A DNA stretch of 59,385 bases from Conidiobolus incongruus B7586 (lineage: Eukaryota; Entomophthoromycota; Entomophthoromycetes; Entomophthorales; Conidiobolaceae), in the NCBI GenBank assembly GCA_000697335.1, contig JNEM01011972.1, positions 1 through 59,385 of the forward strand. Reading direction: 5' to 3'. Shown here in pieces: positions 34,213 to 47,141 of the stretch (positions are counted from its first letter, which is position 1; each line of letters starts with the position of its first letter). Made by a program: the position numbers and the translations under genes. A model generated the notes under the pieces. The model had not been told where the DNA came from. It was given only the letters and a program-made list of their open reading frames with translations, and did no database searches.

Positions 34213-36771
34213 TGTAAAAAGTGATTTAAAGTATATAACAGTAAACTTGCTTTCTGATGAATCAGAGGTTTTAATTGTTATCAGTTAGCTCTTTCAGCTG
34301 TTTAAATACGAATCAGCTAAGAATAATTAAATTTGTATGATAATAAGTATCAAGTTATTGTTCAAATTTAGATTTGAATTAAAGGAAAAATCCAACTATT
34401 TATTAAGTCATATTTCAAATTTAATTTTGAAATTTAGTTAAATTTACCAAAAAAAGGAATTCGGATATATAAATCTTTAATTTGCACAAGATTTAAATTT
34501 AATTATAAAAATAAACCATAAACCAAATCAATTATTTAGTAAATAGAATCATCTAAGTTGGTTTAATTTTCACTGTGTTCAATTATGAATATCGGCCTAT
34601 AATTTGAATTTTGAGTTTATTAATCAATTGTAAGCATCTAATTTTCACGTTATTATTTTAATTTCAAATATTATAAAAAATTTGATTAATAATTATAGTA
34701 ATTACACATACTGCATTATAAAATTCATTATAGAATAAAAAACCAATTTATTACAATATTATTTGAAAAACATATTATCTTTGAATCAAAATTTATGAAT
34801 ATAAATTCTGATTATTCGGTTAGATATATGTCCTTATTTAATAATTCAGAAATATAGTTGATAAAACATGTTTTGAGAAATACCGATCAAAGTATATTTC
34901 CTAAGTGAAAAAAGCTATATCAATATATTTGATCCATTTATATTGTAATAATTGTAGAAGTTAATTATGAGACCGAAAATGAATGAAATATGTAAAGCTT
35001 ACCTATTTTTGGCACCGAACTAATTTTCAATTTCACTGTTTCAAAATATTTCAGATACATCAATTGAAAAATCTAATAATATCATTATTCAAAATATATC
35101 GCTACTAATATGATTTCAAAAAAAGACAATTAGCTTTTTTGAATATGAATATCAATACTCGTAAATAATACTACCCACATCGATCTTGATGCTTAACAAT
35201 TTCAAATAATATTATCAAATTGATAATATATCTTTAATACAATCATTAAAGACTAATGCTCCGGGATGATCTCATTTTAGATATTCAAGAAAATTAATTT
35301 TTTCATTAACCCATTTAGTATAAGCATTTTTAGTAAAGATCTCTAAGATATATTGATTTATCTATATATCATAAACTATTTATCAATCTATTCAATTGAT
35401 TCGTCCATTAATATCAAATCATTAAGATATTGAAATATATTAATCGCAAATTATTTTATATCCAATTAACCTTGCAATAAATATCACATTTATATAATAT
35501 TACATAATGAAGTTAATTAATAATAATTTATATCAAAAATAGACTAAATTTATTGGATTAATTTCAAAATTATATAACATTAAAACTTCATATTTGATAT
35601 AAATAACTAAAAGGATAAATCTAGATTTGGTTACATTAATATGTTTTTAAACTGGATTTTTCCGATTAATTGAGTATGCTTAATTTATTCAATTGTTGAT
35701 AAACCATTATATTAAAATATATGATATTATTACACCATCTTTTAGAGAATATTAGCGATATCAATCAATTTATAATGTTATATTAGGAAATTTTTATTGG
35801 TAACATTATCTATAATATAGTACCATTGATCATATAGTTTTTGCATTTGTATTGAATTCAATTTACACATGGGATCTCAAATTTTCTGTTCATTACAAAA
35901 TTATTCAATCTTATTTATAAAAGTTTTACTATGATTATATTAATAACTGTATATTAAATTCAATTTTTAATCAAACTAAATATTTATAATGAAAAGATTG
36001 TAAAAAAGTATTTTATTATCTGTAAAATATTGGTGCTAAGTATTCAAGGATAGTGTTAAATATAGAATTTATCCTTGAATATTGAATCTGAATCGTATTT
36101 TAATGTGATTGATCAAAAATTCGATTTTAAAATATACTATATGATCCTAGTATTAGCAAATAGATTTTAAATATAATAATAATTAAATATGGACTATTAA
36201 TACTATTTATTATTATATCAAAGAGGATAGATTTTGATGGATAAATCTACTATAGGACCAAGTTCTAATTGATGAAGGATACTTAAACATTGTTCTAAAT
36301 TAGATACCTTAGTTTTTTGATAAAAGATTAAATTTTTATGATTAAATCATTATTAAAATTTAGAATATGGTGAGTAATTGATTGAACAGTATTATTTAAA
36401 ATACATGTCATTCCTTGTAAATGGATATAGATTAAGAAATTGTATTTTATGTATTGTTTAATAGCTGGTTATATATTGTTGACATGCATTGAAAAGAATA
36501 ATTATGTAAAATATTAACATTTACCCATCGCTATATGCTTGCATGATTTCAATTTTTCTAATTAATATTATTGATAATTTTTGAATCTATGTTCAATTTT
36601 ATTTATTGCCTTAGAATATATGAAAAAATATATAAAAGTTAACATTGGATCAAATATAAAATATATTTAGATTCAATATCATTTTTAAAAAAAATAAATA
36701 TGAGAAATAACAGTCAAATGAAATCTAAGTATTACTGAACATTGTTGATAGCTATTAACTAATAACATATT

Positions 36772-36805
<34 letters not shown>
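36772..36805. repeat. Compound (AC)n(AT)n microsatellite
   Basis: About eight AC units followed by about nine AT units. Same design as the repeat at 4908-4941. Confidence 0.9.
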
Positions 36806-37271
36806 TTAAATCTAATCATATCTCATCTAAAATCTATAAATAAAATATATAATCTTAATAAAAATTGAAGATTGTTAAATATATAATAACTGATTCAATA
36901 TATCAGTTTATCATCACTAATTTAATCCAAATGAAAAACTATTAATATTGTTAAAGTATTGAATATAATAGAATTAATGAAATGTTATTAAGATTATAAT
37001 AGGATCCATTAAGCTCTAAATGACTAAAGAATTTCATTCTTCATATTATCTTGATAAGAGCATTAAATCAAAAATTTTGATTATATAATTTTGTGAATTT
37101 ATTATGTTAACAATAATAAGAAATTATTAAGGGATTATTCATTAAAGTTTATTAACCATAAATGAAATATATAGTATTAAATCAAATAATTGAGTTTAAT
37201 TTTTTAATCATTAATATCATTCATTAAATTCTAATATTTTATATTGTGAAAATTGGACCCTAATTGATAAT

Positions 37272-37272
<1 letters not shown>

Positions 37273-37302
<30 letters not shown>
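37273..37302. repeat. (AT)n microsatellite
   Basis: About fifteen uninterrupted AT units. Confidence 0.9.
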
Positions 37303-37308
<6 letters not shown>

Positions 37309-38166
37309 TTTGTCAAATTCATATAATTTTTTTTTGAAATATACCAATGTCTATGCACTAAAACTGTCATTGTTTATATTTTATTAACTTGATTAGACTT
37401 GATATATAAAATAAAAATAATTATATTATTTTTGTGAATTTGCGTTTACATTCTATTAATGGTTGAATTAAAAATTATATTTAATTATCAGTGTTAGAGA
37501 ATTAAATAGTTAATATAAATAAAATAATTATCATTTATATTAAAATTAATTCAAATTTTTCAAAATCAATTTAAAAATTGAAAATATATAACCGATACCA
37601 TTCATAATATATGGATTCAATTCTAGTCAATAATTTTATTGATAATATTAAAATAATGATTATTTCACTCACTGACTTTGATAAATTTGATTGGTCATTA
37701 ATAAATCATAAACATATATAATTTGTTAAGATTTTAAAATGTACATCATTCCTCCACTCACTGATTATATATATTTCAATATCGAATAAGTTTAAAAAAA
37801 TTAATGAATAATTCGTTATAAAACATTTAGTTTTATCAAATTGAAGTATAGAATATATTTGTAACACAATTAAAAAAATTATAAAAATATTTTAAATTTA
37901 AAATTTTTTAATTAGTGACATTGTTAAATAAATATATAATATTTATTAATAAATCATTTAAGCTGAAAAATTCTAATAGCATTAAAAATTGATTTCAATC
38001 AAAAATATTTTGAATATATAAAAAAAATAAGTAACCATTAAAGTTAAATATTATATATCCTATTTGAATTACTAATTAATTAATAACTGTTTTAGCCTCC
38101 ATTAAATAAAAAAAATAATAAATCAATAACTGTCAAGTTAATTTGAATTATATTATAATATAATAT

Positions 38167-38168
<2 letters not shown>

Positions 38169-38199
<31 letters not shown>
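38169..38199. repeat. (AT)n microsatellite
   Basis: About fifteen uninterrupted AT units, about 150 bp downstream of the AsnRS stop codon. Confidence 0.9.
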
Positions 38200-38200
<1 letters not shown>

Positions 38201-38346
38201 TAACTAGTTGTTATTCTTATAAAATAGTTTTAAAAAATATTCAAAATTGATCAAGTAGCTTAGCTTAAATAAAATATTAAAATAATAATAAATATTAATA
38301 ATAAAATGATTAAAATTGAATATTTAATTACTAGTTTATTTAGAAA

Positions 38347-40419
38347 TTAAGGAGCACAGCGGCCAGTGAAACGAGGATATAGACAAGTTTCACGGACAGA
38401 GTAACGGTTACATAACCAGGCCAAAATACGTTCAATACCGAGACCGTAACCACCGTGTGGAGAAGAACCATATTTGCGTTGATCAATGTACCTAAAAAAA
38501 CAATCAGTATATGCATGAATAGGAATATATAAGACGGCTTACCAGTAGTAAGGCTTAGGATCAATTCCTTCTCTTTCGAAGCCTTTCATCAATTCATCAA
38601 CAGTGTCAATTCTCATACTACCACCAACGATTTCACCAACACCGGGCATGAGGACATCGACGGATTCAGTAACACGGTTGTCATGAGGAGCACGACGCAT
38701 GTAGAAGGACTTGATTTCAGCAGGGAAGTGAATCAACATAATAGGACGGTTGATCTTGTCAGTCATAGCACGTTCAGGAGCTTCGGGAATATCTTCACCC
38801 CATTGGTATTCACTGCCATCTTCCTTTCTGATACCGTTGTCTTTGAGGTATTTAATGGCATCACCGTAGTCCATACGCATGAAAGGACGAGAGGGAGGTT
38901 GGAAGCCGGGGTTCAATTGTTCGACCAAAGCCTTGATTTCAGGGTCCTTGAGGAGATCTTCAATGGTCTCGCAAATGAGATCTTCAATGTGGTTCAAGAA
39001 TTCCTCGAAGCTAATGAAAGGCAGTTCACCTTCTAAGTGAGAGAATCTAGAAATGGCCATATTAATAATGCGTATATTAAATGCAAAATAGATAACTTAC
39101 TGAGATAAATGACGACGAGTTCTAGACTTTTCGGCACGATAAGATTCAGCAATACAGTAAACTTTACCAAGAGCAGGGAGACAAGTTTCAAGGTAAAGTT
39201 GGGATGATTGGGTAAGGTAGGCCATTTCACCATAGTAGTCCAAGCCGAATAAAGTGGAACCACCTTCGACTTGAGTTTGGACGAGACAAGGAGGGTTGAC
39301 TTCAATGAAACCGTGATCATCAAAGTAGTTGCGGAAAGATCTCAACAACTTAGCGCGGACCTTGAGGACGGCGGAAGCAGTTTCACCACGGATGACTAAA
39401 TGACGTTGGTTCAATAAGACGTCCTTATCAGATTCCTATAGAATATGTGTTAATTTTGGCCATTGTTGTATAATGGTAATAGTATAATTACTTCGTTCAA
39501 TTTGTTGCTGAAAGCTTCATCACCACCAGGAGCCTTGGAGATGACTTCCCAGTAGTCGGCAACTAATTCGTGGTTGCCAGGAGCCTAAAGTCAAATTAGA
39601 AAAATTATATAAATGGCAAAATTAATACTGCTTACAGTCTTTCCTTCAGGGAGTTCAGTAATAACACCATAGACAGTGATGGTGGATTCTAAAGTCAAAG
39701 TCAAGGCATCATAGGTGTGACACTAGATATATTGATCAGATAGCGAATAAAAAGATTTTGGAAATTAGCTTACCAAGCGGTTGTTCAAGACACATTGGAG
39801 ATAACCAGTACCATCTCTTAAGACGATGAACATCATGTCTTTACCCTGAACTCTTAAACGGTGAACCCAACCGGAGACAGCGACACGTTGACCACGGCTA
39901 GCAGTGCTTTGAACGATTTCGATCTAGAAAAATGGAATCAGAACAGCCCAATTAAAAATAAAAATATAGTTACTTTCTTAGCTTGAGGTAAGGAAGGATC
40001 TTGTTCAAGAACAATGCTCTTGGATTCTTCGAGCTTTTGTTCTTCTTCTTTAGCCTTAGCAGCAGCGGCTTCAGCGTTCAATTTAGCTTGTTCTTGTTGT
40101 TTCTTTTCCTTCTTTAACAAGACATCAAGGTTCTTCTTAGCTTTCTTTAAGGCGGCACCGGAAATGGGTTGGTAACCTTCTTCAGTACCCTTATGGACGG
40201 AAATTTTAATGTTTTCACCATGGGCTTGAAGAGCCTTAAGGGGAGTTTGGTAAGGGGCGTCAACAGTTCCGTTTCCGGTTTCGTCTGAACCAGAGACTTC
40301 GTGGACGAAGACTATATAATAAGATCAATATATTTGAAAATATTTAAGTTTAATTTTTATTTACTTTCAGTTAATTGGATATCGCTGATTTCTTTGGCAA
40401 TTTGATCAGGAGTGGCCAT
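38347..40419 (-). CDS. DED81: Cytosolic asparaginyl-tRNA synthetase
   Basis: Eight exons: 40419-40365, 40311-39974, 39923-39774, 39722-39636, 39584-39492, 39435-39101, 39046-38543 and 38491-38347; introns 50-56 bp; 568 aa. The N-terminus is the eukaryotic AsnRS extension ([14 protein letters not shown], then a Lys/Glu/Ala-rich coiled-coil stretch). An OB-fold anticodon-binding domain follows ([28 protein letters not shown] in two parts of the frame). The class II core shows [13 protein letters not shown], motif 2 [14 protein letters not shown] and motif 3 [13 protein letters not shown], ending [10 protein letters not shown]. It charges tRNA-Asn with asparagine. Codons are strongly C-ending, a sign of high expression. 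TATAAAAA on the minus strand (40611-40617) is about 195 bases upstream of the start. Confidence 0.97.
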
Positions 40420-41839
40420 ATTTCTAAATTCAATATAAATGATTAGTTAGTTTGCTGCTTTTCAATTTATATTGATATATATATATTATGTTTAAATTGA
40501 ATATAATATATTATATAATGAATGGATCAACCTACGTTATAATTGATGTAACAAATGATACAATCACCACTATTCTGAAATTTTTTAATAAACCTTCAAG
40601 TCATTTGGCGTTTTTATAATTATGGGATATAGACTAAATAAAGTAAATTTGCTCCACTTTTCCTTATATATATATATATCATATATCTTCTTTATATGGT
40701 AATATTGATAACATTTTCTCAGTTTATATATAATGAAAAATTGATTGAAAACTTGAAAAAATTATTATAAAGTTACTTGAAATAGAAATTTTTATTAAAA
40801 ATTTTAAATAATCTTTTAATAATTAGTATAAAATATATAAATATTTATCATTAAATTCCATAATGTCAATTATAACTATACTTTTTCTATTTAAAATAAT
40901 TTGAAAATATACAAATTTGAATAATTAATAATCAATGTCAAATATTCTATTGAGTATAGATGATTTAAGAATAGTCATATGAAATATGAAAGTTTATTTA
41001 ATCCACTACTATGACATGCTGATCCAAGGATCCATTATTGATAATGATATTGATTATTAGGGGTGGATTAAATATAGAATCTATTGATCAATATATGAAT
41101 ATATATAATGGACGTTAAAACTTAAATATATAGTATACACTTCAAACAGTTAGTTAAACATATTAGATTTTCATCACATAGTTAAACTTGAAATAGCAAT
41201 AGATAAAATAATTCGATTATTTACAAATCAATTAAAAATTTGAAAATCATGGGGATATTCGACGATTTAATCTTTTATACTATATTGAATATTTGTTTAG
41301 GAATTAATTATTAAATCATAATACTGCTTAATAGAGATAATATACATCTCTACATAGACTGGAGTAAATAGGTTTATCCTTCAACTGTAAAATTTCAGCC
41401 AATGGATAATCTTTGCACTTACAATCATAATGATCATTAACAGTTGAATAATTCATAAATTGGATTTCATTAAAAGAATATGAACTATATATAGTATTAT
41501 CAATATTAATGAATTCGGATATTGCTATGAAATAAATTAGAAAGATATCAAATTGAGAATGAATTTCGATTTTAATCTTGAAACAAATGGCAGAAATTGT
41601 TAAATTAATGTCAGTGCTATATTATTACAGTAAATCAACATATTTTAATTACTTTGTAATGTGCTCTATATATTTAAGTGAATTTATTACAATAGCCAAA
41701 AATTTATATAAAAAATTTTAATTAGATGCAGTATTTTATAATATAATAAAAAAAGAAATAATATTAAAATATATTTATATTTAAATAAACATATTGCAAT
41801 TAAAAATAAACCTGAGCATCACTGTCGATACTCAAGTAA
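40420..41839. other. Gene-free stretch
   Basis: About 1.4 kb. It holds the AsnRS promoter, with a TATA-like element at 40611-40617 followed by a GC-richer CGCC patch. The remainder is A+T-rich and featureless. Confidence 0.5.
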
Positions 41840-43029
41840 TTAATGGTGATAGTTTGAAGGAGGAGGGGGAGGGGGAGGATTGCTAGATGGAGGATAAAAT
41901 CCAGGGCGAGCTGGAGGATAAGAAGGAGGTGGATAGAATGAACCGCCAGTTGGAGGGTGAGGCTGGTAGTAGGTGGACTGAGCAGATGAATTAGGGGCTG
42001 GATATGGGGATTGAGGATAGCTTTGTGAAGATGCTGGAGGATAGTGGGGTTGGGATTGAGTATTGCTAGGTGGGTATTGAGAAGGGGGTTGTGATGGCGC
42101 AGAAGGGGTATGAGTATTAGTTGGAGGGTAATGAGGCTGATTTGGTGCTTGAGTAGGGTGCACAGGATTAGAAGAATTATTGGAAGCAATAGGAGCGGAT
42201 GGGGCTGAGGGTGCCGATGGAGCAGCTGATGCAGGAGGAGGTTGAGCCTTAGTTTCAGTTAATGGATCAAAGATTTTGGCTAAGGTAAAGGTTACCAAAT
42301 GCGAAGTGAATTAATATATTAATTATATTTACTTGATTCCGAAGTATTGTCTTGCTTGGAGTTAATATTTGAATTATTCAATTGATTAGCCAAAGAAGGA
42401 TCTTTTTTAATTAATAAATTAAGTTTGTTGTCCAAATCAAGTAGCATGTGCTTAAGTTCAAGAACTTGTAAACCAGAGGGGTTGAAAGGAGATTTAAGTG
42501 AAAAGGCGTCATCAGGATAGGGTGCAGTTTGAGAATCTTTACAATAAATTTTAGCAATAAGAAATATAACTGAAAAATATTAAAATTACCAAATACATGA
42601 ACCTTCAAAGTAGAGCCAAAGCTTAAAGCAATAGAAAGGTCATTATCATCGTTTAAATTAACTAAATCCTGGTCTGAAAATATGTTAATGAATATCATAT
42701 AGGTAAAAATAATATAAATAATGTATTATTACCTTCATCTAAATAAAATAATTTCAAATTATTCACATTATTTGATAGTGAGTTTTTGAGATGACGCTGA
42801 ATTAGGAAGCATAATCTAAAAAACCTTTGAATATATGTAGTACAAATAGTGGACATAATACTCACTCATCATAAGTAGGTTGATTAGGAACTATAATTCT
42901 TTTAACTTGGTTTTTGAATTTAAGTTTAATATGTAAACCATTTAAACCTTGATTCGGTAGCATTTGTCTCAAATTCTGATACTTGGAATCGTTTAAAGTA
43001 CTGTGTTGATTTTGAAATAAGTCTGACAT
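41840..43029 (-). CDS. TFG-like protein: PB1 domain, coiled coil, Pro-rich tail
   Basis: Five exons: 43029-42866, 42815-42733, 42673-42590, 42536-42333 and 42279-41840; introns 50-59 bp; 324 aa. Residues of about 33-112 form a PB1 domain (HIKLKFKNQVKRIIVP, PTYDELCFLIQRHL, LFYLDEDQDLVNLNDDNDLSIAL). A short helix resembling the TFG coiled coil follows (VLELKHMLLDLDNKLNLLI), then a Ser/Asn linker, an FDPL motif (KIFDPLTETKAQ) and a C-terminal 130 residues dominated by Pro, Ser, Ala, Tyr and Gln. This order matches TFG, which oligomerises at ER exit sites with Sec16 and clusters COPII carriers. TFG is not present in budding yeast. The overlapping 41800-42189 frame is a shadow. The identification rests on domain order and the ITYDEL-like and FDPL motifs; another PB1 scaffold remains possible. 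Confidence 0.75.
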
Positions 43030-44964
43030 TAAAATAATTAATTCTTTAACAGAATGAAAAAATATTATTCAATTTCATACAGAGATGGTGATGCAATTGA
43101 CTTTATATTCAGGAATATTTGTGGGACGGCTTTTTGGATTTAAAAAATTCTGACAAGTTGAATTATTATTGGTGAGGTATTTATTTCAACTGCCAACAAT
43201 TACAATAATAAACTAAATTCATCAATTTAACTCATTAGAATCAATTTTTTATTCTAAATACAAAATGAAACATGATTTTTCAAAATAAATAAATTAGATA
43301 TACAATTCCATTCTATATATTATATAACAATAAACGATATACCATAATTATTAAATTAATTAAAATTAAACAGAATCAATTTTGTAATACAGATGGCACA
43401 CTTGAAATGAATAGTGGAAATTAGTCAATTGTTTTATATCACTCAATTGTTCAAATTATCATAAGTATATCATACAAGGAATGATTATCATACTATAATT
43501 CATGATGCTATTTTGAAGAAAATAATTAGTTACTTTAATCTTAAAATAATCAAAAATTAATTTTTAAAATTATGTTTTTAAGTTGTAAAGATTATTTAGT
43601 ATTGTTATATGATTTCTCATTGATTTTTATATTTAATTGATTGGTTAAATACCAGCTAATTTCAGCAGGTTCATCTGTAATTAAGTTATGATGATTAAGA
43701 AATTTAGAATATCAAAAATAATTGTTATTTCCATGTAAGTACTAAAAATTCCATAATACTACAGTTCTTCTTTCATATTAAAGTATCAAGTTCAGTTGTT
43801 GAAATTCACATATTGAAATGATGACTATTGTTGATTAATTAAAATTTATTCTAAATATTTGTAAAATATAAATACTATTCTGATGAAATTAGTTAAAATA
43901 TTAATTCAAAATGCAGTACTAAGCTAATATTAAAGTATGAACAATATATGTTAATTTAATTGAGTCAACCAGTAATATCCATATATATATATATAGGTTT
44001 GCTTGAACTTCTTTTAGTAATTTCATCCTTTTAGAGGTGAAAAAGTATTAATATTGAGGGACAGGAGAATTTTGTATCAAGTTTCAAATAAATTTTAATT
44101 GGTAATAAGTGAATTTATTGTATTAACAAAAATTATTAATTTATAAAATCAGTGATCTTAATATATAAATAAAATCAGAATGATGATAATGATGTATATC
44201 AAAAAAAATAAATAGCAATGATACAGCCATATAAAAATCAATTTCCCATTAATTTGAATATGAATAACTTCAAATAAAATTAACACATAATACTAGATAT
44301 ATATTATCCAGATTATTTATATTAAATACAACGCAAGAATAATATCATTTTATAAAGGGTGTGCGCGACCCGGATCTAGTCAAATTAATGCATATAAATA
44401 ACAATAATAATAATAGAATAAATTTAATAAATATTAGAGTGAAAAATTTTAGCATAGCATTCAAGATAGATAAATATTATAACTTTTTTAATATATTTCC
44501 ATGAATTCACTTATACTATATATTAAATGAACTAATTTGTCAGATATGTTAATAATTAAATGTAAAATAATAATCAAAATTATATAAACTTAAAGATATC
44601 CACTATTAAAAGTATAAAGATATTAAAACCATAATATCTTGATTAATTGTAAAATTAAAATTAATTATTAACCATTGAATATCTGTAGTGTAAAATAGTA
44701 TGACATTGATAAAATATGGTATACATTTTAAATTCAGGAACGGTTAAATGTATTGAAATAAATATACGATTTGAAAAATAATACAAATATATATAAACTT
44801 TTAAAAATTATTAAAACAAAATAATGAGAATGTAGAAAGTAGAAATGTATCTATTGTTATATATATGGATCCAAAAAGTCCCCAAATTTCTGTTAGTATG
44901 AAAATATATATTAAAATGATTAGAATAAAAAAATGAAAAAAGTCAAAACTTATGTATGAGCAAT
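43030..44964. other. Gene-free stretch
   Basis: About 1.9 kb. It holds the TFG-like promoter on the left and a TA run near 43981-43994. An isolated G+C-rich patch at about 44356-44381 does not fit any gene or tRNA that I can recognise. Confidence 0.5.
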
Positions 44965-47141
44965 CTACTTTTTTAAGTCCAGTATCACCACCTAAATGAT
45001 TGAATTAATATTATGTTAAAAAAAGATGAAAAAACAAACCGTATAATCAGATAGACAAGCAGCGATCAGATCTCCTGTAGGACTCCAGTCTACTTCGAAT
45101 ATCCCACTATTTCCTTTATAAGTTTTTACAATGGATCCATCCTAATATCAAAATACATCAACGGTTGTTTGATTTATAAGAGTATTAAAACTATTACCTC
45201 AACTGACCAAATATGAAGTGTATGATCCCATGAAGCGCTTGCAATATACTTGGCATCAGGGCTAAATGCAATAGAGTATACAGGCTCAGTGTGGCCCTGC
45301 AGTTTATGAAGACATTCACCTGTAGTTGGATCCCATAATCGTGAAGTACAGTCAAATGATGCTCTAAACATAAATTGGTATAAATTCAAAAAAAAATCAT
45401 TAACAAAGAAAATTTACGTTGCTAAAATAGATTTTGAATTAGGATTATCGCTGTTGATAGGACTCCATGCAATAGTGTAGATTTCTTTTTCATGACCAAC
45501 TAAATTAACTATAGGAGTATCAGATTCCAAATCCCAGATCTATGGTAAAATTAGATAATTAAAATATAATGAAATAGAAAAATAATACTTTTGCAGTGAA
45601 ATCATCAGAGCACGAAGCTAAATATTTTTTCGTTGGATCCCATTTAATGGTGTTGACTTCACTCTATATTAATGTTATTGTGAAATGAAATTATGCTAAT
45701 ATATATTCTAAACATTACTTTATGACCTAAGAAAGTTTTGATTGGTTTAGAAGATCCCACTTTATATACATATATAGATTTATCTGATGAACAGGAGGCA
45801 AATGTAGAATTGTCAAGCCAATCAAGGTCCATAGCGGCAGCTAATTAAAATATATTAATTGAATAAACAATAATAGCATATTTTTTCACATACCAGTGTG
45901 ATTTTTGAGTTGTTGTTTCATCTCACCATTGGTTGTATCCCAAACTATAATCGTATTATCAGCACTTGCCGTTATTAGAAGGGATTCCTTCTTATTCCAT
46001 TTTAATGAGAAAATAGGGCCAGTATGCTTATCTAACACAAATTTTAAATCACCTGAAGATGTCCAAATACGCGCTTGTCCATCATAAGATCCAGTAGCTA
46101 AGCAAGTGCCGCTAGACTAATAAAATGATTTAGTGAATAAGAAGAAATAATAATATATAGTATAATTACATTCCAATCAAGGGTAGTAACATCTTTGTTT
46201 TCATTAGATGTTGGTTGATGATTAAGAATGATATAGTTTTCTGATTGAAGGGATGAAGAAGACAAATTCCATATGCGAACTGTAGAATCTCCAGATCTAA
46301 AATAAAATATAAGATTAAGATTAATAAAATTAAAAATGTTAAAAAGTACCCAGAAGCAACACAATAAGGATTAGAAGGGTTCCAAGCACAGACAAACACC
46401 TATAAATATATTAATTTTGATACAAACCAGATCTATATGTTAGGTTACCTCAGCTTGGTGACCCGTAAGTATAAGTGAATTAAGAGAGGTACTTGAAGAA
46501 TTTTGTTTCGATTTTTTAGGTTCTAAATCTATAATACTTAATAAGAAAAATTGTAAGAAATTTCTAAATTACCTTGGTTATTATTTTCAGATTTACTACT
46601 TTTAATATTAGAATCACTATTCTCTTTACGAATTTTTTTCTCTTTCATTTCAGAGCTTAATTTCTTTTCTTTTTTACTCATATTTGTGAGTAAGTTAGAC
46701 TGAGGCGACTTGGGAATGGGTTTTAATTTGGGTTTTTTGTTAGCTGGCCCTTTATCGAATTTCTCTTCATAGTTACTGTTATTATTGGTACTAATGCTAA
46801 TTTCAGGTAAATCATCCTAAATTCAATTTAATTATCAACTAATTGAAAATTGAATGGATTGAATTTTTACTTTTTCCATCTGCTCTTGTAATTTTTGATA
46901 TAACAGTCCTTGTTGAATTAAGGACACTAAAGCTCCAGGGGGTACAGATTGTTTCTTTTCTTCAAAATCATTTAACCTGCATTCATGATGAAAAGCAAAA
47001 GCACTATGTTGAAATCCTGAATTGAAAATTGTTTAGATCGATTATAGATTTAAAGCGATGGAGTATACCTGATTCTAATAAATATCGATATAGATAACAA
47101 TTAAGGTCATTACTATCAAACTTCATATTTGATATTTTCAT
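44965..47141 (-). CDS. TBL1/SIF2-like LisH-WD40 corepressor subunit
   Basis: Thirteen exons: 47141-47069, 47016-46871, 46816-46573, 46528-46449, 46399-46350, 46296-46170, 46116-45894, 45840-45719, 45663-45589, 45539-45418, 45363-45198, 45141-45040 and 44991-44965. Introns are 44-56 bp; the product is 518 aa. A LisH motif at about residues 8-35 ([21 protein letters not shown]) precedes [14 protein letters not shown], as in TBL1. A basic, Lys-rich linker (residues 75-170) is followed by eight WD40 repeats with endings such as TVRIWNL, ARIWTS, IIVWDT, AKIWDL, SRLWDP and LHIWSV. The C-terminus VVILDLKK matches the family's VCVLDLRK and needs the 27-nt last exon. TBL1/TBL1XR1 act in NCoR/SMRT, and yeast Sif2 in Set3C, with HDAC3/Hos2. 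The start could also be the second ATG at 47126. Confidence 0.92.

Larger units (their letters stand above)
34213..38346. other. Longest gene-free stretch of the window
   Basis: About 4.1 kb of A+T-rich DNA carrying microsatellites at 36772-36805, 37273-37302 and 38169-38199. No open frame of coding character, RNA gene or mobile-element ends seen on either strand. Confidence 0.55.

Noticed and set aside
41800-42189. 129-codon minus-strand ORF rich in Leu, Ile, Pro and His
   Set aside because: It is the shifted frame of the Pro-rich tail of the TFG-like gene, which explains its composition.
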